From NCBI GenBank assembly GCA_030825115.1, contig JAPJQL010000001.1, positions 186,001-250,000 of the forward strand: a DNA stretch of 64,000 nt, given 5' to 3'. The stretch comes from Lachnospiraceae bacterium (GTDB lineage: Bacteria > Bacillota > Clostridia > Lachnospirales > Lachnospiraceae). Of the stretch, positions 9,164 to 18,670 are shown in pieces; the first letter of the stretch is position 1, and each line of letters starts with the position of its first letter. The notes under the pieces were generated by a model. That model was not told where the DNA came from. It worked only from the letters and a program-made list of their open reading frames with translations, and searched no databases. A program made the position numbers and the translations under genes.

Positions 9164-9958
9164 TTACTTCTCCTCCCCGTCAAGCTGTTCCATCAGCCGT
9201 CTCACGTAAATCTCAGCCAGGTGCCTCCGGTATTCACCGCTGCCTCGCATATTGTCATAGAACTCCAACTGTTCTACAGCCTCTCTCGCAAGCTGGCTGT
9301 ATCTGGCTGTCCCTTCGCTTCTGTTTTCTCCGCCTTCTGTCACAACTGCCAGCTTCGCCCTCTGTGGCCTCGCGCCGACCGACACATAAAATTCACCGTC
9401 TTTTTTTGCCACGCCGCAGGCGATCAGCGGAAAATCCGTCTTGCTCCTGCGCTGGGTCGCATACGCCGCCCGGCGCCCGTCTTTTTTGATGATCACCCGC
9501 ACCAGGATATCCCGGTCATATTTCATCTCCGCAAATTCTTTCAGGGGAACGATTCCGCCCGCGTACAGCTCCACATAGGTGTCAAGCATCATCAGACAGG
9601 TCAGGATATCGGAAAAACCGTACCGGCCAAATACGCTGCCGCCCACAGTAGCTCCGTTGCGGAACTGGGTGCCCACGATCCACCGGGTACATTCCTTAAA
9701 TCCGCCGCCGAAATACTGGTTCAGCCCCTCGTGCAGTTCCAGCTTCCGCAGAGAACACATACATCCGATGCGAAACGCATCCTCGTCCTCTTCAATCCCG
9801 TCCAGCCCCAGATTTGACAAATCAATTGCCGTCACCTTGTACACATCCTCCATCTTCAGCCACATCATGCCTCCGATGACCACGCTGCTGCGCTTCTGGT
9901 TCAGCGCATACGCTTCCTTCAGGCTCTCAGCCTTCACATACTCCTTTGCTCGAAACAC
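9164..9958 (-). CDS. xdhB: Xanthine dehydrogenase-family FAD-binding subunit
   Basis: A 264-residue flavoprotein subunit of the CO-dehydrogenase flavoprotein/XdhB family. The FAD-binding N-terminal domain (about residues 1-165) includes VVIGGMMWL and TRWIVGTQFRNGATVGGSV, and a C-terminal domain of about 100 residues follows. It reoxidises the iron-sulfur subunit and passes electrons to NAD or another acceptor. It begins with GTG, preceded by AGGAGG 7 bases upstream. It is the first gene of xdhB-xdhC-xdhA, and a possible promoter lies in the 68-base gap after the PBP gene. Confidence 0.9.
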   Translation of the reverse strand: MFRAKEYVKAESLKEAYALNQKRSSVVIGGMMWLKMEDVYKVTAIDLSNLGLDGIEEDEDAFRIGCMCSLRKLELHEGLNQYFGGGFKECTRWIVGTQFRNGATVGGSVFGRYGFSDILTCLMMLDTYVELYAGGIVPLKEFAEMKYDRDILVRVIIKKDGRRAAYATQRRSKTDFPLIACGVAKKDGEFYVSVGARPQRAKLAVVTEGGENRSEGTARYSQLAREAVEQLEFYDNMRGSGEYRRHLAEIYVRRLMEQLDGEEK

Positions 9959-9993
9959 GCGTTTTCCTCCTGTGTATTCTTATTTGAATTTGT

Positions 9994-10022
9994 TTTATCG
10001 TACTGATCCCAGCATCCGGCAA
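9994..10022 (-). promoter_or_regulatory. Possible promoter for xdhBCA
   Basis: On the minus strand TTGCCG (10022-10017), a 17-bp spacer and GATAAA (9999-9994) precede the xdhB ribosome site. Match to consensus is moderate. It lies in the only gap between the PBP gene and xdhB. Confidence 0.4.
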
Positions 10023-10026
10023 GCCT

Positions 10027-11454
10027 TTATCTGGAAAAATACGTATCAAAGATACTCCTCGCGATCGGTGCCGCGATCTGCCCGCCGGATCCGCTTTCCT
10101 CCACAAGCACCGTAACCACAAGCTGCGGGTTGTCCGCCGGGGCAAAGCCGGTAAACCACGCATGGCTTTCCTTCCCCGCCTCAAATTCCGCCGATCCGGT
10201 CTTTCCGGCCACCGCATAGGCATCCGTCCGCACCGCGGAACCGGTTCCCGATACGACCACTTCCCGGAGCAGTCCCGCAAGCGCCTTCGACTCCGCGGCG
10301 CTCATCAGCGCGCCGTAGGAAGACGGAAGGAATTTTTTCACCTCTTCCCCCGCCGCGTTCTCCACACGGTCGATCAGGTAAGGTTTCATCAGCACGCCGC
10401 CGTTGGCGATCGCAGCCGTCAGCATGGCGTTGTGGACCGGCGTCATCTGCGTACTTCCCTGTCCGATGGAAGTCTGCAAAATCTCCCACGGCTCTGCGCC
10501 GGAAGTCATCGCATAAGAGCTCTTACTGTATGCCAGCGACAGGGGCAGCTCCGAATTAAACAAAAGCTGTCCCGCAAGCGTTCTCATATTGCCCAGGTTC
10601 AGTTCCAGTCCCATGTTGGCAAACGCGCCGTTGCAGGAATTGGCAAAAGCCTGTTCCAGGTTCTGATGGCCGTGGGCATTGCCATGATAGCAGGAGATCG
10701 TATAATCTTCGTAGTGGAACGCCCCGTCACAGTCAAAGGTATACTCCCTCCAGTCATTCGGATGTTCCCGGATATACTCGAGTGCAGTCACGATCTTGAA
10801 GGTGGAGCCGGGCGGGTACAGGCCCTGGGTCGCCCGGTTCAACAGCTGGGCCTGGGTATTGTCCCCGGATATCAGCCCGTCCCAGTCCGCCCCAAGCGTG
10901 TTGGGATTGAACCCGGGCCTGGAAACCATGGCCAGCACCTTCCCCGTGTCCGGCTCCATCACGACCACCGCGCCCTTCCGCTCTCCCAGCGCGTCCGATG
11001 CCGCCTGCTGCAGGTCCACATCCAGCGTCGTCACCACATTGTCGCCTGTATTTTTCACATCCGACAGCTCATTCATCGTCCGTTCCACCAGATTTACATG
11101 GGAGCTGAGCAGATAAAAGTTGGCAAGACTTTCAAGGCCTGTCTTTCCATGGTCCGAATACCCGACCACGTGGGCAAACAGCTCGTCGTAGGGATAGTTC
11201 CTCACCTCTTTGCCATCCTCTCCCACCAGCGTCTGCGCCAGCACCCTGCCGTCGCCGGACAGTATCGTTCCGCGCACGATCCGGTCCGAAAAACGGTCCA
11301 GACGGGCGTTGTAGGAATTGTTGATGATCTCTTCACTTTTAAACTGCAGAAAATACCCGAAATAGCCGATCATGCAGACGAACAGCCCCACCATCACGTA
11401 AGTCATGAAAAGGATGTTCTTGTTGGCCTTTGGGTTTGGTTTATTCTTCTTCAT
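10027..11454 (-). CDS. Class B penicillin-binding protein (PBP2/PbpA-like transpeptidase)
   Basis: A 475-residue bitopic peptidoglycan transpeptidase. One membrane segment spans about residues 15-37. The short pedestal domain (about 50-150) is of the PbpA type rather than the long MrdA type. The transpeptidase motifs are STFK 217-220, SCN 273-275 and KTG 418-420, with the first serine as catalytic residue. The start overlaps the preceding RodA/FtsW-type gene by 14 bases. This matches the polymerase-transpeptidase pairs seen as rodA-pbpA in other Gram-positives, so the two should act together in wall elongation, division or spore cortex synthesis; sequence alone does not say which. Confidence 0.9.
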   Translation of the reverse strand: MKKNKPNPKANKNILFMTYVMVGLFVCMIGYFGYFLQFKSEEIINNSYNARLDRFSDRIVRGTILSGDGRVLAQTLVGEDGKEVRNYPYDELFAHVVGYSDHGKTGLESLANFYLLSSHVNLVERTMNELSDVKNTGDNVVTTLDVDLQQAASDALGERKGAVVVMEPDTGKVLAMVSRPGFNPNTLGADWDGLISGDNTQAQLLNRATQGLYPPGSTFKIVTALEYIREHPNDWREYTFDCDGAFHYEDYTISCYHGNAHGHQNLEQAFANSCNGAFANMGLELNLGNMRTLAGQLLFNSELPLSLAYSKSSYAMTSGAEPWEILQTSIGQGSTQMTPVHNAMLTAAIANGGVLMKPYLIDRVENAAGEEVKKFLPSSYGALMSAAESKALAGLLREVVVSGTGSAVRTDAYAVAGKTGSAEFEAGKESHAWFTGFAPADNPQLVVTVLVEESGSGGQIAAPIARSIFDTYFSR

Positions 11455-12763
11455 ATTCTTCCTCGTCGTTCTTCTTCAGGATATACAGCCCCTGAATCAC
11501 CCCAAACAAGATAAAGGTGCTGAGCACGGAGCTTCCCCCGTAGCTGACAAACGGCAGCGTGATTCCAGTAGACGGGATGAACTTGATCGCCCCTCCGACC
11601 GTCAGGAAGATCTGGATGAGATACACCATCCCCAGACCAAATGCGATCAGCTTGTAAAAAAGCGCCTGCATCTTCGTCGCGATCATCATAAACTGCAGAA
11701 AGCATCCCAGGCAGATGAGCAGCACGCAGACCGCAAAGATCCCGCCCAGCTCCTCCGATATCGCCGCAAAGATAAAATCCTTCTCCACAACCGGAATCTT
11801 ATAAGGCATTCCCTGATACAGCCCCATCCCAAACCATCCCCCGGTTCCGAGTGCAAACAGCGACTGGGTGATCTGGTATCCCCGGTTGTCGATATCGGAC
11901 CAGGGATTTTTCCATGCCAGCACCCGGGTGCGGACATGAGAAAACAGATGGTAAGCAAGCACCGAAGCGCCGCATCCCCCAAGCACTCCGCCAAACAGAT
12001 ACATCCAGTTCGCAGTGGCGACAAACAGCATGGCCAGATAGGTGACAAAGAAGATCAGCGCGCTCCCCAAATCTTTTGACAGCACCAGCACCAGCACATG
12101 GACCGCCGCCACCGCCGTCGTGATGCACACCGTCTTAAAATCCGTGGAGCGGTAAAACATCGTCGCCACAAAAAACACGAAACTGATCTTGACAAATTCC
12201 GACGGCTGGAACGAAAACCCTGCGATCCCCAGAGATAACTGCGCCCCAAAGCTGTTGTTTCCCACCATCCATACGACGATCAGAAGGATCAGCCCCAGCA
12301 TCCCATATATCCACGGAATCCTGGCAAGCTGCCAGACCCGGTCGATGATAAACGGAATGATCCAGGTGATCAGCGCCGCCACCGCCACGATCAGAAACTG
12401 CCTCACCGCTTTCTCAAAGGAAAGCCTGCTGAGCATGATGAAACCCACACATAACAGGATGCACATGTTGTTGACCAGTATCCTGGATACGTTGCGGTAA
12501 AACATACGGTACAGCCAGATATAGCAGGCAAAGAACACGACCTGGGCCAGATAAAACAGGATCATCCGCTCGTCTTCCGATTTCAGGAACAAGATGACAT
12601 AGGCGAGGAAATGCATCAGGAACATCGCCGCATTCTGCCTGCCGCACACCCTGTTCTGCCGCCATTCTTCATGAAACCGGAAGTAGCTGAAATTCAAATA
12701 TGTGTAACCTGCAATCAGCAGTATCATCAGATACTTTGATACCTCTATTATGACATTAACCAT
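11441..12763 (-). CDS. FtsW/RodA/SpoVE-family peptidoglycan polymerase
   Basis: A 440-residue polytopic membrane protein of the SEDS family, which polymerises lipid II into glycan strands. Hydrophobic helices fill most of the sequence. Family landmarks include LSKDLGSALIFFVTYLAM near residue 230 and the C-terminal GITLPFVSYGGSS motif near residue 405. The N-terminal 60 residues carry extra hydrophobic sequence beyond the common core, and the C-terminus ends in an acidic tail. It overlaps the cognate class B PBP gene by 14 bases and follows the U32 gene by 7 bases. FtsW, RodA and SpoVE cannot be told apart here. Confidence 0.9.
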   Translation of the reverse strand: MVNVIIEVSKYLMILLIAGYTYLNFSYFRFHEEWRQNRVCGRQNAAMFLMHFLAYVILFLKSEDERMILFYLAQVVFFACYIWLYRMFYRNVSRILVNNMCILLCVGFIMLSRLSFEKAVRQFLIVAVAALITWIIPFIIDRVWQLARIPWIYGMLGLILLIVVWMVGNNSFGAQLSLGIAGFSFQPSEFVKISFVFFVATMFYRSTDFKTVCITTAVAAVHVLVLVLSKDLGSALIFFVTYLAMLFVATANWMYLFGGVLGGCGASVLAYHLFSHVRTRVLAWKNPWSDIDNRGYQITQSLFALGTGGWFGMGLYQGMPYKIPVVEKDFIFAAISEELGGIFAVCVLLICLGCFLQFMMIATKMQALFYKLIAFGLGMVYLIQIFLTVGGAIKFIPSTGITLPFVSYGGSSVLSTFILFGVIQGLYILKKNDEEEYEEE

Positions 12764-12770
12764 ACTCCAC

Positions 12771-14996
12771 CTATTCTACGCCGCGCTTCATATGTCCTCT
12801 GGTAAAGTCCGCAAAAGGAGCCGGACTGTCCTTCCCATACAGGAAATGATCCGCATATGCGTCGATGACCGCCTTTACCTGCTGCGGCGTCTCGATTGTA
12901 AACTGAAGCCGGAGCACCGACGGGTCAAGCTTCTCCACCATCTTTTCCTGTCCCAGAAGAGATAAAGGACTGGGATTATAGATGGTATTGTAACAGAACC
13001 TGCAATGATTTTTAACCGGAAGTTCCTTCCCCATCCTGTCCTTCAGATTGAGAAGACCCGGCTTCCTGTCACAGCCGCTCACCGTCCTCCGGATACACTG
13101 TGCCGACACCATAGCGGGAAGATATCCATATCCGACCAGCTCCCCTCTCCGGTATCCCAGCTCATTCAGCTCCCTGCTGTTTAACTCCAGAGGCAAAGTC
13201 AGCCGGGCTGCGCCGAGCTGCATCATCTGGGCCAGCGCCTGATGGTTCATGGCATACATGCCTGCATCAAATACCATCGGGACCGAAACACCATGTTCCT
13301 TTAAAAAATCAACTTCTTCCATCGAACGGATGACAAGCTCATCAAATCCTGCCCCGGTCAGCTCCGGCAGGTATTTCCTGAAATAAGTTTCTGCCTCTGT
13401 GCGGAAAATATGCGGAAAAACAAGCGCACACTCTTTTCCATTTTTGTGGCAGGTCTCCACACCGGCCGCCCAGCCATCCGCATCAAATCCAACCGCGTCC
13501 AGATAAACTGCTCCGACATCGGGGTGCCTGACAGCAATCTCCAGAGCGTCCGGGCTTTCCAGGGAAACGTGAAGCCGGAGCGGTCCGTCTTCTCCTGCCC
13601 CAATCACCGTATCAGATGACCAGTTGTCAGCGCCGCAAAGCTCCCTGCGGTATGGTCCTAAGATCGCTTCGGTAAGTTTCTCCAGACCGCTCCTCCTCAG
13701 CTCATTGAGCGCCTGCACCGGCATAAAGCAAAAACCGCTCAGCTCTGCCTCCAGCCGTTCAAAAACAAACGGCGTCCCTCCGGTCTTTTTCATCTGTTTT
13801 ATCAGCTTTTCCTCGGTGATCGGCTGATTCTGCGCCCTCTGTACCACCTCGCCCAGTACTTCTGCCCGGATCTCGTTTGGCATCCCGGCCCTGTGGTACG
13901 TGAGCGTCAGGCTTGCAGGCTGCCCTTCTTTCAGACTCACCTTTCCCCAGATTGGCTCCTGCGCCTTCTTGTCCACATATTCGGCATCCAGCTGGTCAAA
14001 CAGCGCCTGGTTCCCCTCCCGGAAAGAAGGCTTTTCTTTCAACGCCACCATATCCCGTCCATTGTGCTGCTTATAATACCCGTCGGTAAATCCGCCCCGG
14101 TCAAACAATTCTAAAAGCATCTTCCGGTCAGCCGGATCCACCCGGTATCCTTTCCGTCCGTGCTCCAGATAGCGGTCCACGTATTTGCGGTAAATGCTGA
14201 CTACCCCGGCCGTATACCGGGGGCTCTTCATCCGCCCCTCGATCTTCAGCGAAAAAACACCCGCTTCCAGGATATCCGGCAGGATGTCCAGCGTGCACAA
14301 ATCTTTTAAGCTCAGTACATACCGCTCGTCCTGCTTTCCTGCCGGGCCAAGGCCCGCCGCTTTCCCGTCGGCTGCCGGTTTTACATCGTAAGGGAGGCGG
14401 CACGGCTGGGCGCACCGCCCACGGTTGCCGCTCCGTCCTCCAATCAGGCTGCTGAGCAGGCACTGGCCAGAATAACAGTAACATAACGCGCCGTGGACAA
14501 AGCTTTCAATCTCGATATCTACCTCGTCCCGGATCTTTGCGATCTCTTCCAGGGACAGTTCCCGTGCCGTCACCACCCGGGACGCCCCCAGTTCCTTCAA
14601 TATCCTCGCCCCATGATATCCCGTCACCGTCATCTGGGTGCTGGCATGGACCGGGAGGTCGGGAAAACGCTTCCTGATATAGGAAAATACTCCCATGTCC
14701 TGCACGATCACGGCATCCAGTCCCCGCCTGTAATAAGGGATCAAAAATTCTCCCAGCTCCTTTAGCTCCCGCTCTTTCACAAGAGTATTGACCGTCATAT
14801 ACAGGCGGCATCCGTGCAGATGGGCATAATCAATGGCTTCCAAAAACCGGTCTTCCTCAGGATTGTCGGCATAGGCGCGCGCGCCGAACCGGCTTCCCCC
14901 CATATATACTGCATCTGCCCCCGCATTGATGGCGGCAGCCATGCTTTCCCATGACCCGGCCGGAGCCAGTATTTCTGCTCTTGGTTTCAATTCCAA
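12771..14996 (-). CDS. U32-family protein (peptidase/tRNA or rRNA hydroxylation-type) with C-terminal extension
   Basis: A 741-residue cytoplasmic protein. The U32 domain starts with EILAPAGSWESM near residue 7 and has the hallmark cysteine region ESFVHGALCYCYSGQC near residue 170, then further Cys in RGRCAQPC. A long C-terminal part (DUF3656-like) follows. Characterised U32 members act in RNA hydroxylation (RlhA, TrhP) using prephenate and an iron-sulfur cluster, so the peptidase label is historical. The frame stays open upstream, but only the TTG at 14996 has AAAGGAG at a good distance, and its protein begins at the conserved domain. It lies downstream of zapA in the ruvAB-zapA run. Confidence 0.85.
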   Translation of the reverse strand: MELKPRAEILAPAGSWESMAAAINAGADAVYMGGSRFGARAYADNPEEDRFLEAIDYAHLHGCRLYMTVNTLVKERELKELGEFLIPYYRRGLDAVIVQDMGVFSYIRKRFPDLPVHASTQMTVTGYHGARILKELGASRVVTARELSLEEIAKIRDEVDIEIESFVHGALCYCYSGQCLLSSLIGGRSGNRGRCAQPCRLPYDVKPAADGKAAGLGPAGKQDERYVLSLKDLCTLDILPDILEAGVFSLKIEGRMKSPRYTAGVVSIYRKYVDRYLEHGRKGYRVDPADRKMLLELFDRGGFTDGYYKQHNGRDMVALKEKPSFREGNQALFDQLDAEYVDKKAQEPIWGKVSLKEGQPASLTLTYHRAGMPNEIRAEVLGEVVQRAQNQPITEEKLIKQMKKTGGTPFVFERLEAELSGFCFMPVQALNELRRSGLEKLTEAILGPYRRELCGADNWSSDTVIGAGEDGPLRLHVSLESPDALEIAVRHPDVGAVYLDAVGFDADGWAAGVETCHKNGKECALVFPHIFRTEAETYFRKYLPELTGAGFDELVIRSMEEVDFLKEHGVSVPMVFDAGMYAMNHQALAQMMQLGAARLTLPLELNSRELNELGYRRGELVGYGYLPAMVSAQCIRRTVSGCDRKPGLLNLKDRMGKELPVKNHCRFCYNTIYNPSPLSLLGQEKMVEKLDPSVLRLQFTIETPQQVKAVIDAYADHFLYGKDSPAPFADFTRGHMKRGVE

Positions 14997-15066
14997 ATTC
15001 TCTCCTTTGCGAAAGAAAGGATGTCCCACCGCATCTGAGACATCCCCCGTTATCTTTGTTCCTCGG

Positions 15067-15549
15067 CTATCTTTTACGTCTCGCCGGATGTGAGCCGCCA
15101 TTTCCCGTACTCCATTCCTGGCCGGGCAATATATCCGTCTCCATCGAGGTCTCGGCCGCCGCCGCTGACTGAAGCTCCGGCGTCTTTGCCTGCTGCGTCT
15201 TCCCCGCCTGCTTCCCCGCTTCCAATTCCTTCTCCAGATTCTCAAGCTTCATCTGGGTCGTAATCAGCTGATGCTTTAGGCTGTACGCCTCCTTCTCCAG
15301 CGCCGCCTTCTGCTCCGCAAGCCTGTCCGCCCGCTCCTGCTCCTTAAAATAATCATCGGCGATATTGAGTTCTATCATGACCGCCTGAAAATCAGCGCCC
15401 AGCCGGGAAAAGCCTTCCTGCTTTTTCATCTTTCCGGTCTTCTCGTTGATATAAGCAGCGACCTTCTGAAGATACATCTCCTCTTCCGTGCCGCCAAGGG
15501 TATAAATCCTTCCATCTATTAAAACTTCCGTATAATTCTTCTGCTCCAT
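15067..15549 (-). CDS. zapA: Cell division protein ZapA
   Basis: A 160-residue FtsZ-associated protein. The first 90 residues match ZapA (VLIDGRIYTLGGTEEEMYLQ, then KVAAYINEKTGKM), followed by a coiled coil (about residues 75-125) rich in Lys, Glu and Gln. A low-complexity Ala/Thr-rich tail ends in a basic patch; canonical ZapA is about 90-110 residues, so this is an extended clostridial form. ATG 15549 is chosen for its CAGGAG site. It should cross-link FtsZ filaments at mid-cell. It sits between ruvB and the U32 gene, a common clostridial order. Confidence 0.85.
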   Translation of the reverse strand: MEQKNYTEVLIDGRIYTLGGTEEEMYLQKVAAYINEKTGKMKKQEGFSRLGADFQAVMIELNIADDYFKEQERADRLAEQKAALEKEAYSLKHQLITTQMKLENLEKELEAGKQAGKTQQAKTPELQSAAAAETSMETDILPGQEWSTGNGGSHPARRKR

Positions 15550-15648
15550 GTCACTCTCCTGACTTCTTTTTCCCCACTCATGCAGACAGTCCCTGCCTGC
15601 ATCCAATCACATTATAGCAGAGAAGCATGGGTTCAACAAGCAGTTTTC

Positions 15649-16653
15649 TCAACCTTCCCCATCCATTGAAATCCCAAGATGGCGGTATGCGGCCGCAGTA
15701 GCCATCCGCCCGCGGGGAGTTCTGTTTAAAAATCCGTTCATCAGAAGATACGGCTCATAGACATCCTCCAGGGTTCCGGCGTCTTCCCCCAGCGCCGCCG
15801 CCAGCGTATCCAGCCCCACCGGTCCTCCCGAAAACTTTTCTATGATCATAAGCAGAATATTCCGGTCGTTATTGTCCAGTCCAACCTTATCCACATCCAG
15901 GATATCCAGCGCAAAATCCGCCACCTTCCTGGTGATCACCCCGTCATACTTCACCTGTGCAAAATCCCGCACCCGCTTGAGCAGCCGGTTGGCAAGACGC
16001 GGCGTGCCTCTGGATCGTCTGGCAATCTCTGCCGCGCCGTCCGGCTCGATCTCCACGCCCAATACCTGCGCCGAACGCTCGATGATGATCTTCAGCTCTT
16101 CCGGCGTATAAAATTCCAGCTTTTGAACGACGCCAAACCGGTCCCGCAGCGGAGCCGTCAAAAGCCCCGCCCTCGTAGTCGCTCCCACCAGCGTAAAATG
16201 CGGCAGGTCCAGGCGGATCGAGCGGGCGGAGGATTCCTTCCCCAGCATGATGTCGATCGCATAATCCTCCATCGCCGGGTAGAGGACTTCCTCCACCTGA
16301 CGGTTCAGACGGTGTATCTCATCCACGAACAAAACGTCCCCTTCCTGCAGGTTGTTGAGGATTGCCGCCATCTCCCCCGGCTTCTCGATCGCCGGACCGG
16401 AGGTCACCTTCATGTTCACTCCCATCTCATTGGCTATGATACCGGACAGGGTTGTCTTTCCAAGTCCCGGCGGTCCGTAAAACAGCACATGGTCCAGAGA
16501 TTCCCCCCTTGCCTTTGCCGCTTCGATGTAAACCTTCAGATTGGACTTGATCCGCTCCTGCCCGATATACTCCCCAAGCGTCTGGGGGCGCAGATTCGGC
16601 TCTGTTATCTTATCTTCTTCTGTTATCTCCGTCGTGATGATCCTTCGTTCCAT
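15649..16653 (-). CDS. ruvB: Holliday junction branch migration helicase RuvB
   Basis: A 334-residue AAA+ ATPase that drives branch migration of Holliday junctions with RuvA. Visible motifs are Walker A GPPGLGKTTLS near residue 62, Walker B VDEIHRLN, sensor GATTRAGLL and the C-terminal winged helix with RTPRGRMAT. Length is normal. There are two in-frame ATGs; 16653 has GGAG 6 bases upstream and yields MERRIITTE, while 16665 has no clear site, so 16653 is preferred. It follows ruvA by 53 bases on the same strand. Confidence 0.96.
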   Translation of the reverse strand: MERRIITTEITEEDKITEPNLRPQTLGEYIGQERIKSNLKVYIEAAKARGESLDHVLFYGPPGLGKTTLSGIIANEMGVNMKVTSGPAIEKPGEMAAILNNLQEGDVLFVDEIHRLNRQVEEVLYPAMEDYAIDIMLGKESSARSIRLDLPHFTLVGATTRAGLLTAPLRDRFGVVQKLEFYTPEELKIIIERSAQVLGVEIEPDGAAEIARRSRGTPRLANRLLKRVRDFAQVKYDGVITRKVADFALDILDVDKVGLDNNDRNILLMIIEKFSGGPVGLDTLAAALGEDAGTLEDVYEPYLLMNGFLNRTPRGRMATAAAYRHLGISMDGEG

Positions 16654-16706
16654 GAACCGCTCCATTATTCTATATATTTACAGATTTCTGCAATGCCGTG
16701 CCAGGA

Positions 16707-17324
16707 TTAAAAGGCCAGATAACGAAGGGATGCCTTCAGCACATCCTCCGCCGTCATCGCCTCCGTTATCTCAACCTGGCGGACTGCCCTGCCGGCCTCC
16801 GTCACCGAGTATCCAAGGGCCACCAGCGCTTCCACCGCTTCCTTCCCCGCGCCTTCCATACCGGAGGCCGCCGGCGCGCCGGCAATATCGCCAGGGGTTT
16901 CCCCGCCCGGCAATATGTCTTCTATCTTGATCCGGTCTTTCAGATCCAGGATGACCCTCTGCGCCGTCTTGGGTCCGATCCCCGGCGCCCTGGATATCGC
17001 CTTTGCATCCCCTGAGACAATCGCCATCCGCAGATCGTCCACCCGCAGCGAAGACAACAGTCCCAGCGCCGCCTTAGGGCCAATCCCATTGACCCCCAAT
17101 AGCTGTCTGAACATCTGCAGATCCTGCCTGCTCAAAAATCCAAACAGGGTCATCGCGTCTTCCCGCACCTGCAGGGAGGTATACACCTGCACCTCCGTTC
17201 CCGTCTTTGGCAGTGCCTCGATCACGGAGAGCGGGACATGGATATTGTATCCGATGCCCGCAGCTTCCACCACGATCATATCTTCCCATATATCGATCAA
17301 AGGTCCTTTTATGTACGATATCAA
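16707..17324 (-). CDS. ruvA: Holliday junction DNA helicase subunit RuvA
   Basis: A 205-residue junction-binding protein that targets RuvB to four-way DNA. The N-terminal OB-fold begins SYIKGPLIDIWEDMIVVEAA, two helix-hairpin-helix motifs follow (LLGVNGIGPKAALGLLSS and APGIGPKTAQRVILDL), and the C-terminal RuvB-binding domain (VEALVALGYSVTEA) is intact. Start is TTG at 17324, 8 bases after AAAGGAG, giving the usual N-terminus; no ATG fits. First gene of the ruvA-ruvB-zapA run, divergent from the exonuclease gene. Confidence 0.95.
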   Translation of the reverse strand: MISYIKGPLIDIWEDMIVVEAAGIGYNIHVPLSVIEALPKTGTEVQVYTSLQVREDAMTLFGFLSRQDLQMFRQLLGVNGIGPKAALGLLSSLRVDDLRMAIVSGDAKAISRAPGIGPKTAQRVILDLKDRIKIEDILPGGETPGDIAGAPAASGMEGAGKEAVEALVALGYSVTEAGRAVRQVEITEAMTAEDVLKASLRYLAF

Positions 17325-17452
17325 AATTCCCTCTCCTTTATCTCTTATCCTGCAGTCGTTTGCCTCCTGCACCTGCCGCCATCATACCATATCATCCCGC
17401 TCATTGCAAGGCGATTTCCAACAAAACCCGAACAAATATTCTGGTTTTTTCG

Positions 17453-17481
17453 TTGACTTCCCGCCACCGCTCCGCTATAAT
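17453..17481 (+). promoter_or_regulatory. Promoter of the YprB-like exonuclease gene
   Basis: TTGACT (17453-17458), a 17-bp spacer and a perfect TATAAT (17476-17481) lie 64 bases upstream of the exonuclease start codon. This is a strong housekeeping-sigma promoter. Confidence 0.85.
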
Positions 17482-17544
17482 CTTACGTATCCGGCTGCCA
17501 AACCTGCCGGAACCTGCAAATGTATTTCATATCAGGAGGATTCC

Positions 17545-18645
17545 ATGATCACCATAGAAAAACAACTGTCCCTTCCCGACACCTACCCCTTAGAGCGGAT
17601 CGGGGCACTGGAAGAGCTTCTCTTTTTTGACATTGAAACCACCGGTTTTTCCGGCGACTACAGCAGCCTCTATCTGATCGGCTGCACCTGCTATCAGGAC
17701 GGGGGCTGGAAGCTGATCCAGTGGTTTGCAGATACCGCCGACAGCGAGGAAGCGCTGCTGCACAGTTTCTTCGCCTTCCTGAAGCAATACCGGATCTTAG
17801 TCCATTTCAACGGCGACGGCTTTGACATCCCCTATCTGCTGAAGCGGTGCCGCCATTTTGGCCTGCCATATGATTTCTCCGGGGTCAAGAGCGTGGATAT
17901 CTACAAAAAGATCAAGCCCTACCGCAGACTTCTGGGGCTTGAGAGCCTGAAGCAGAAAGCAATCGAACAATTCCTCGGCGTTTCCCGCCAGGACAAATAT
18001 TCCGGCGGACAGCTCATCGAGGTCTATCAGGACTATCTCGTCACACATGAGAAGTTCCTCTATGACCTGCTGATATTACATAACGAGGACGATTTAAAAG
18101 GGATGCCGGTCATCCTCCCTATCCTGAACTATCCTGATTTTTTCGAACACGGTTTTCGCCTTTCACAGCAGCAGATCCTCGAAGAAACCGACCTGTTCGG
18201 GAACCGCCATCATCTGCTGGAGCTGACCTGTCTGAGCGATTATCAGGTCCCTGTCCCCTTTGACAGCGAAAATCCCCCGGTATCCTGCCGCGCCGACAAA
18301 AACCGGCTGATCTTAACGATTGATTTATATGAAGGGACACTCAGGCATTTTTATCCCAATTATAAAGATTACTACTATCTTATATATGAAGATACCGCGA
18401 TCCACAAAAGCATCGGCGAATACGTGGATAAAGACGCCCGCGTCAAGGCTACGGCAAAGACCTGCTACACCCGCAGGGAAGGATGCTTTCTTCCCCAGTT
18501 TGAGCCGGTCTGGGAACCGGTGATGAAGCAGGAGCCAAAAGATAAGATCACCTACGCCCTGCTGGCCGATGTCTGCCTGGAAGACGCCGCCTGCTTTGAA
18601 ACGTACCTGTCGCAGCTTCTTCGCCATCTGGGAGTGAAGTGCTGA
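17545..18645 (+). CDS. YprB-like RNase H-fold 3'-5' exonuclease-domain protein
   Basis: A 366-residue cytoplasmic protein of the YprB family (DnaQ-like RNase H fold). The first acidic motif is FFDIETTGFSG near residue 27, the second region is LVHFNGDGFDIPYL near 90, and LHNEDDLKGM near 175 supplies a later acidic motif. The C-terminal 180 residues do not match a domain I can name. A nucleic-acid exonuclease activity is expected from the conserved acidic residues, but the biological target is unknown. AGGAGGA lies 4 bases before ATG 17545, and a strong promoter precedes it. It is divergent from ruvA and convergent with the AraC gene. Confidence 0.8.
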   Translation: MITIEKQLSLPDTYPLERIGALEELLFFDIETTGFSGDYSSLYLIGCTCYQDGGWKLIQWFADTADSEEALLHSFFAFLKQYRILVHFNGDGFDIPYLLKRCRHFGLPYDFSGVKSVDIYKKIKPYRRLLGLESLKQKAIEQFLGVSRQDKYSGGQLIEVYQDYLVTHEKFLYDLLILHNEDDLKGMPVILPILNYPDFFEHGFRLSQQQILEETDLFGNRHHLLELTCLSDYQVPVPFDSENPPVSCRADKNRLILTIDLYEGTLRHFYPNYKDYYYLIYEDTAIHKSIGEYVDKDARVKATAKTCYTRREGCFLPQFEPVWEPVMKQEPKDKITYALLADVCLEDAACFETYLSQLLRHLGVKC

Positions 18646-18670
18646 ATCTCTGTACGTCCTTCCCCGTCCA

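Noticed and set aside
10162..11514. 450-codon open frame on the plus strand opposite the class B PBP
   Set aside because: The minus-strand PBP has all catalytic motifs; the opposite frame is His/Arg-rich with no recognisable domain.
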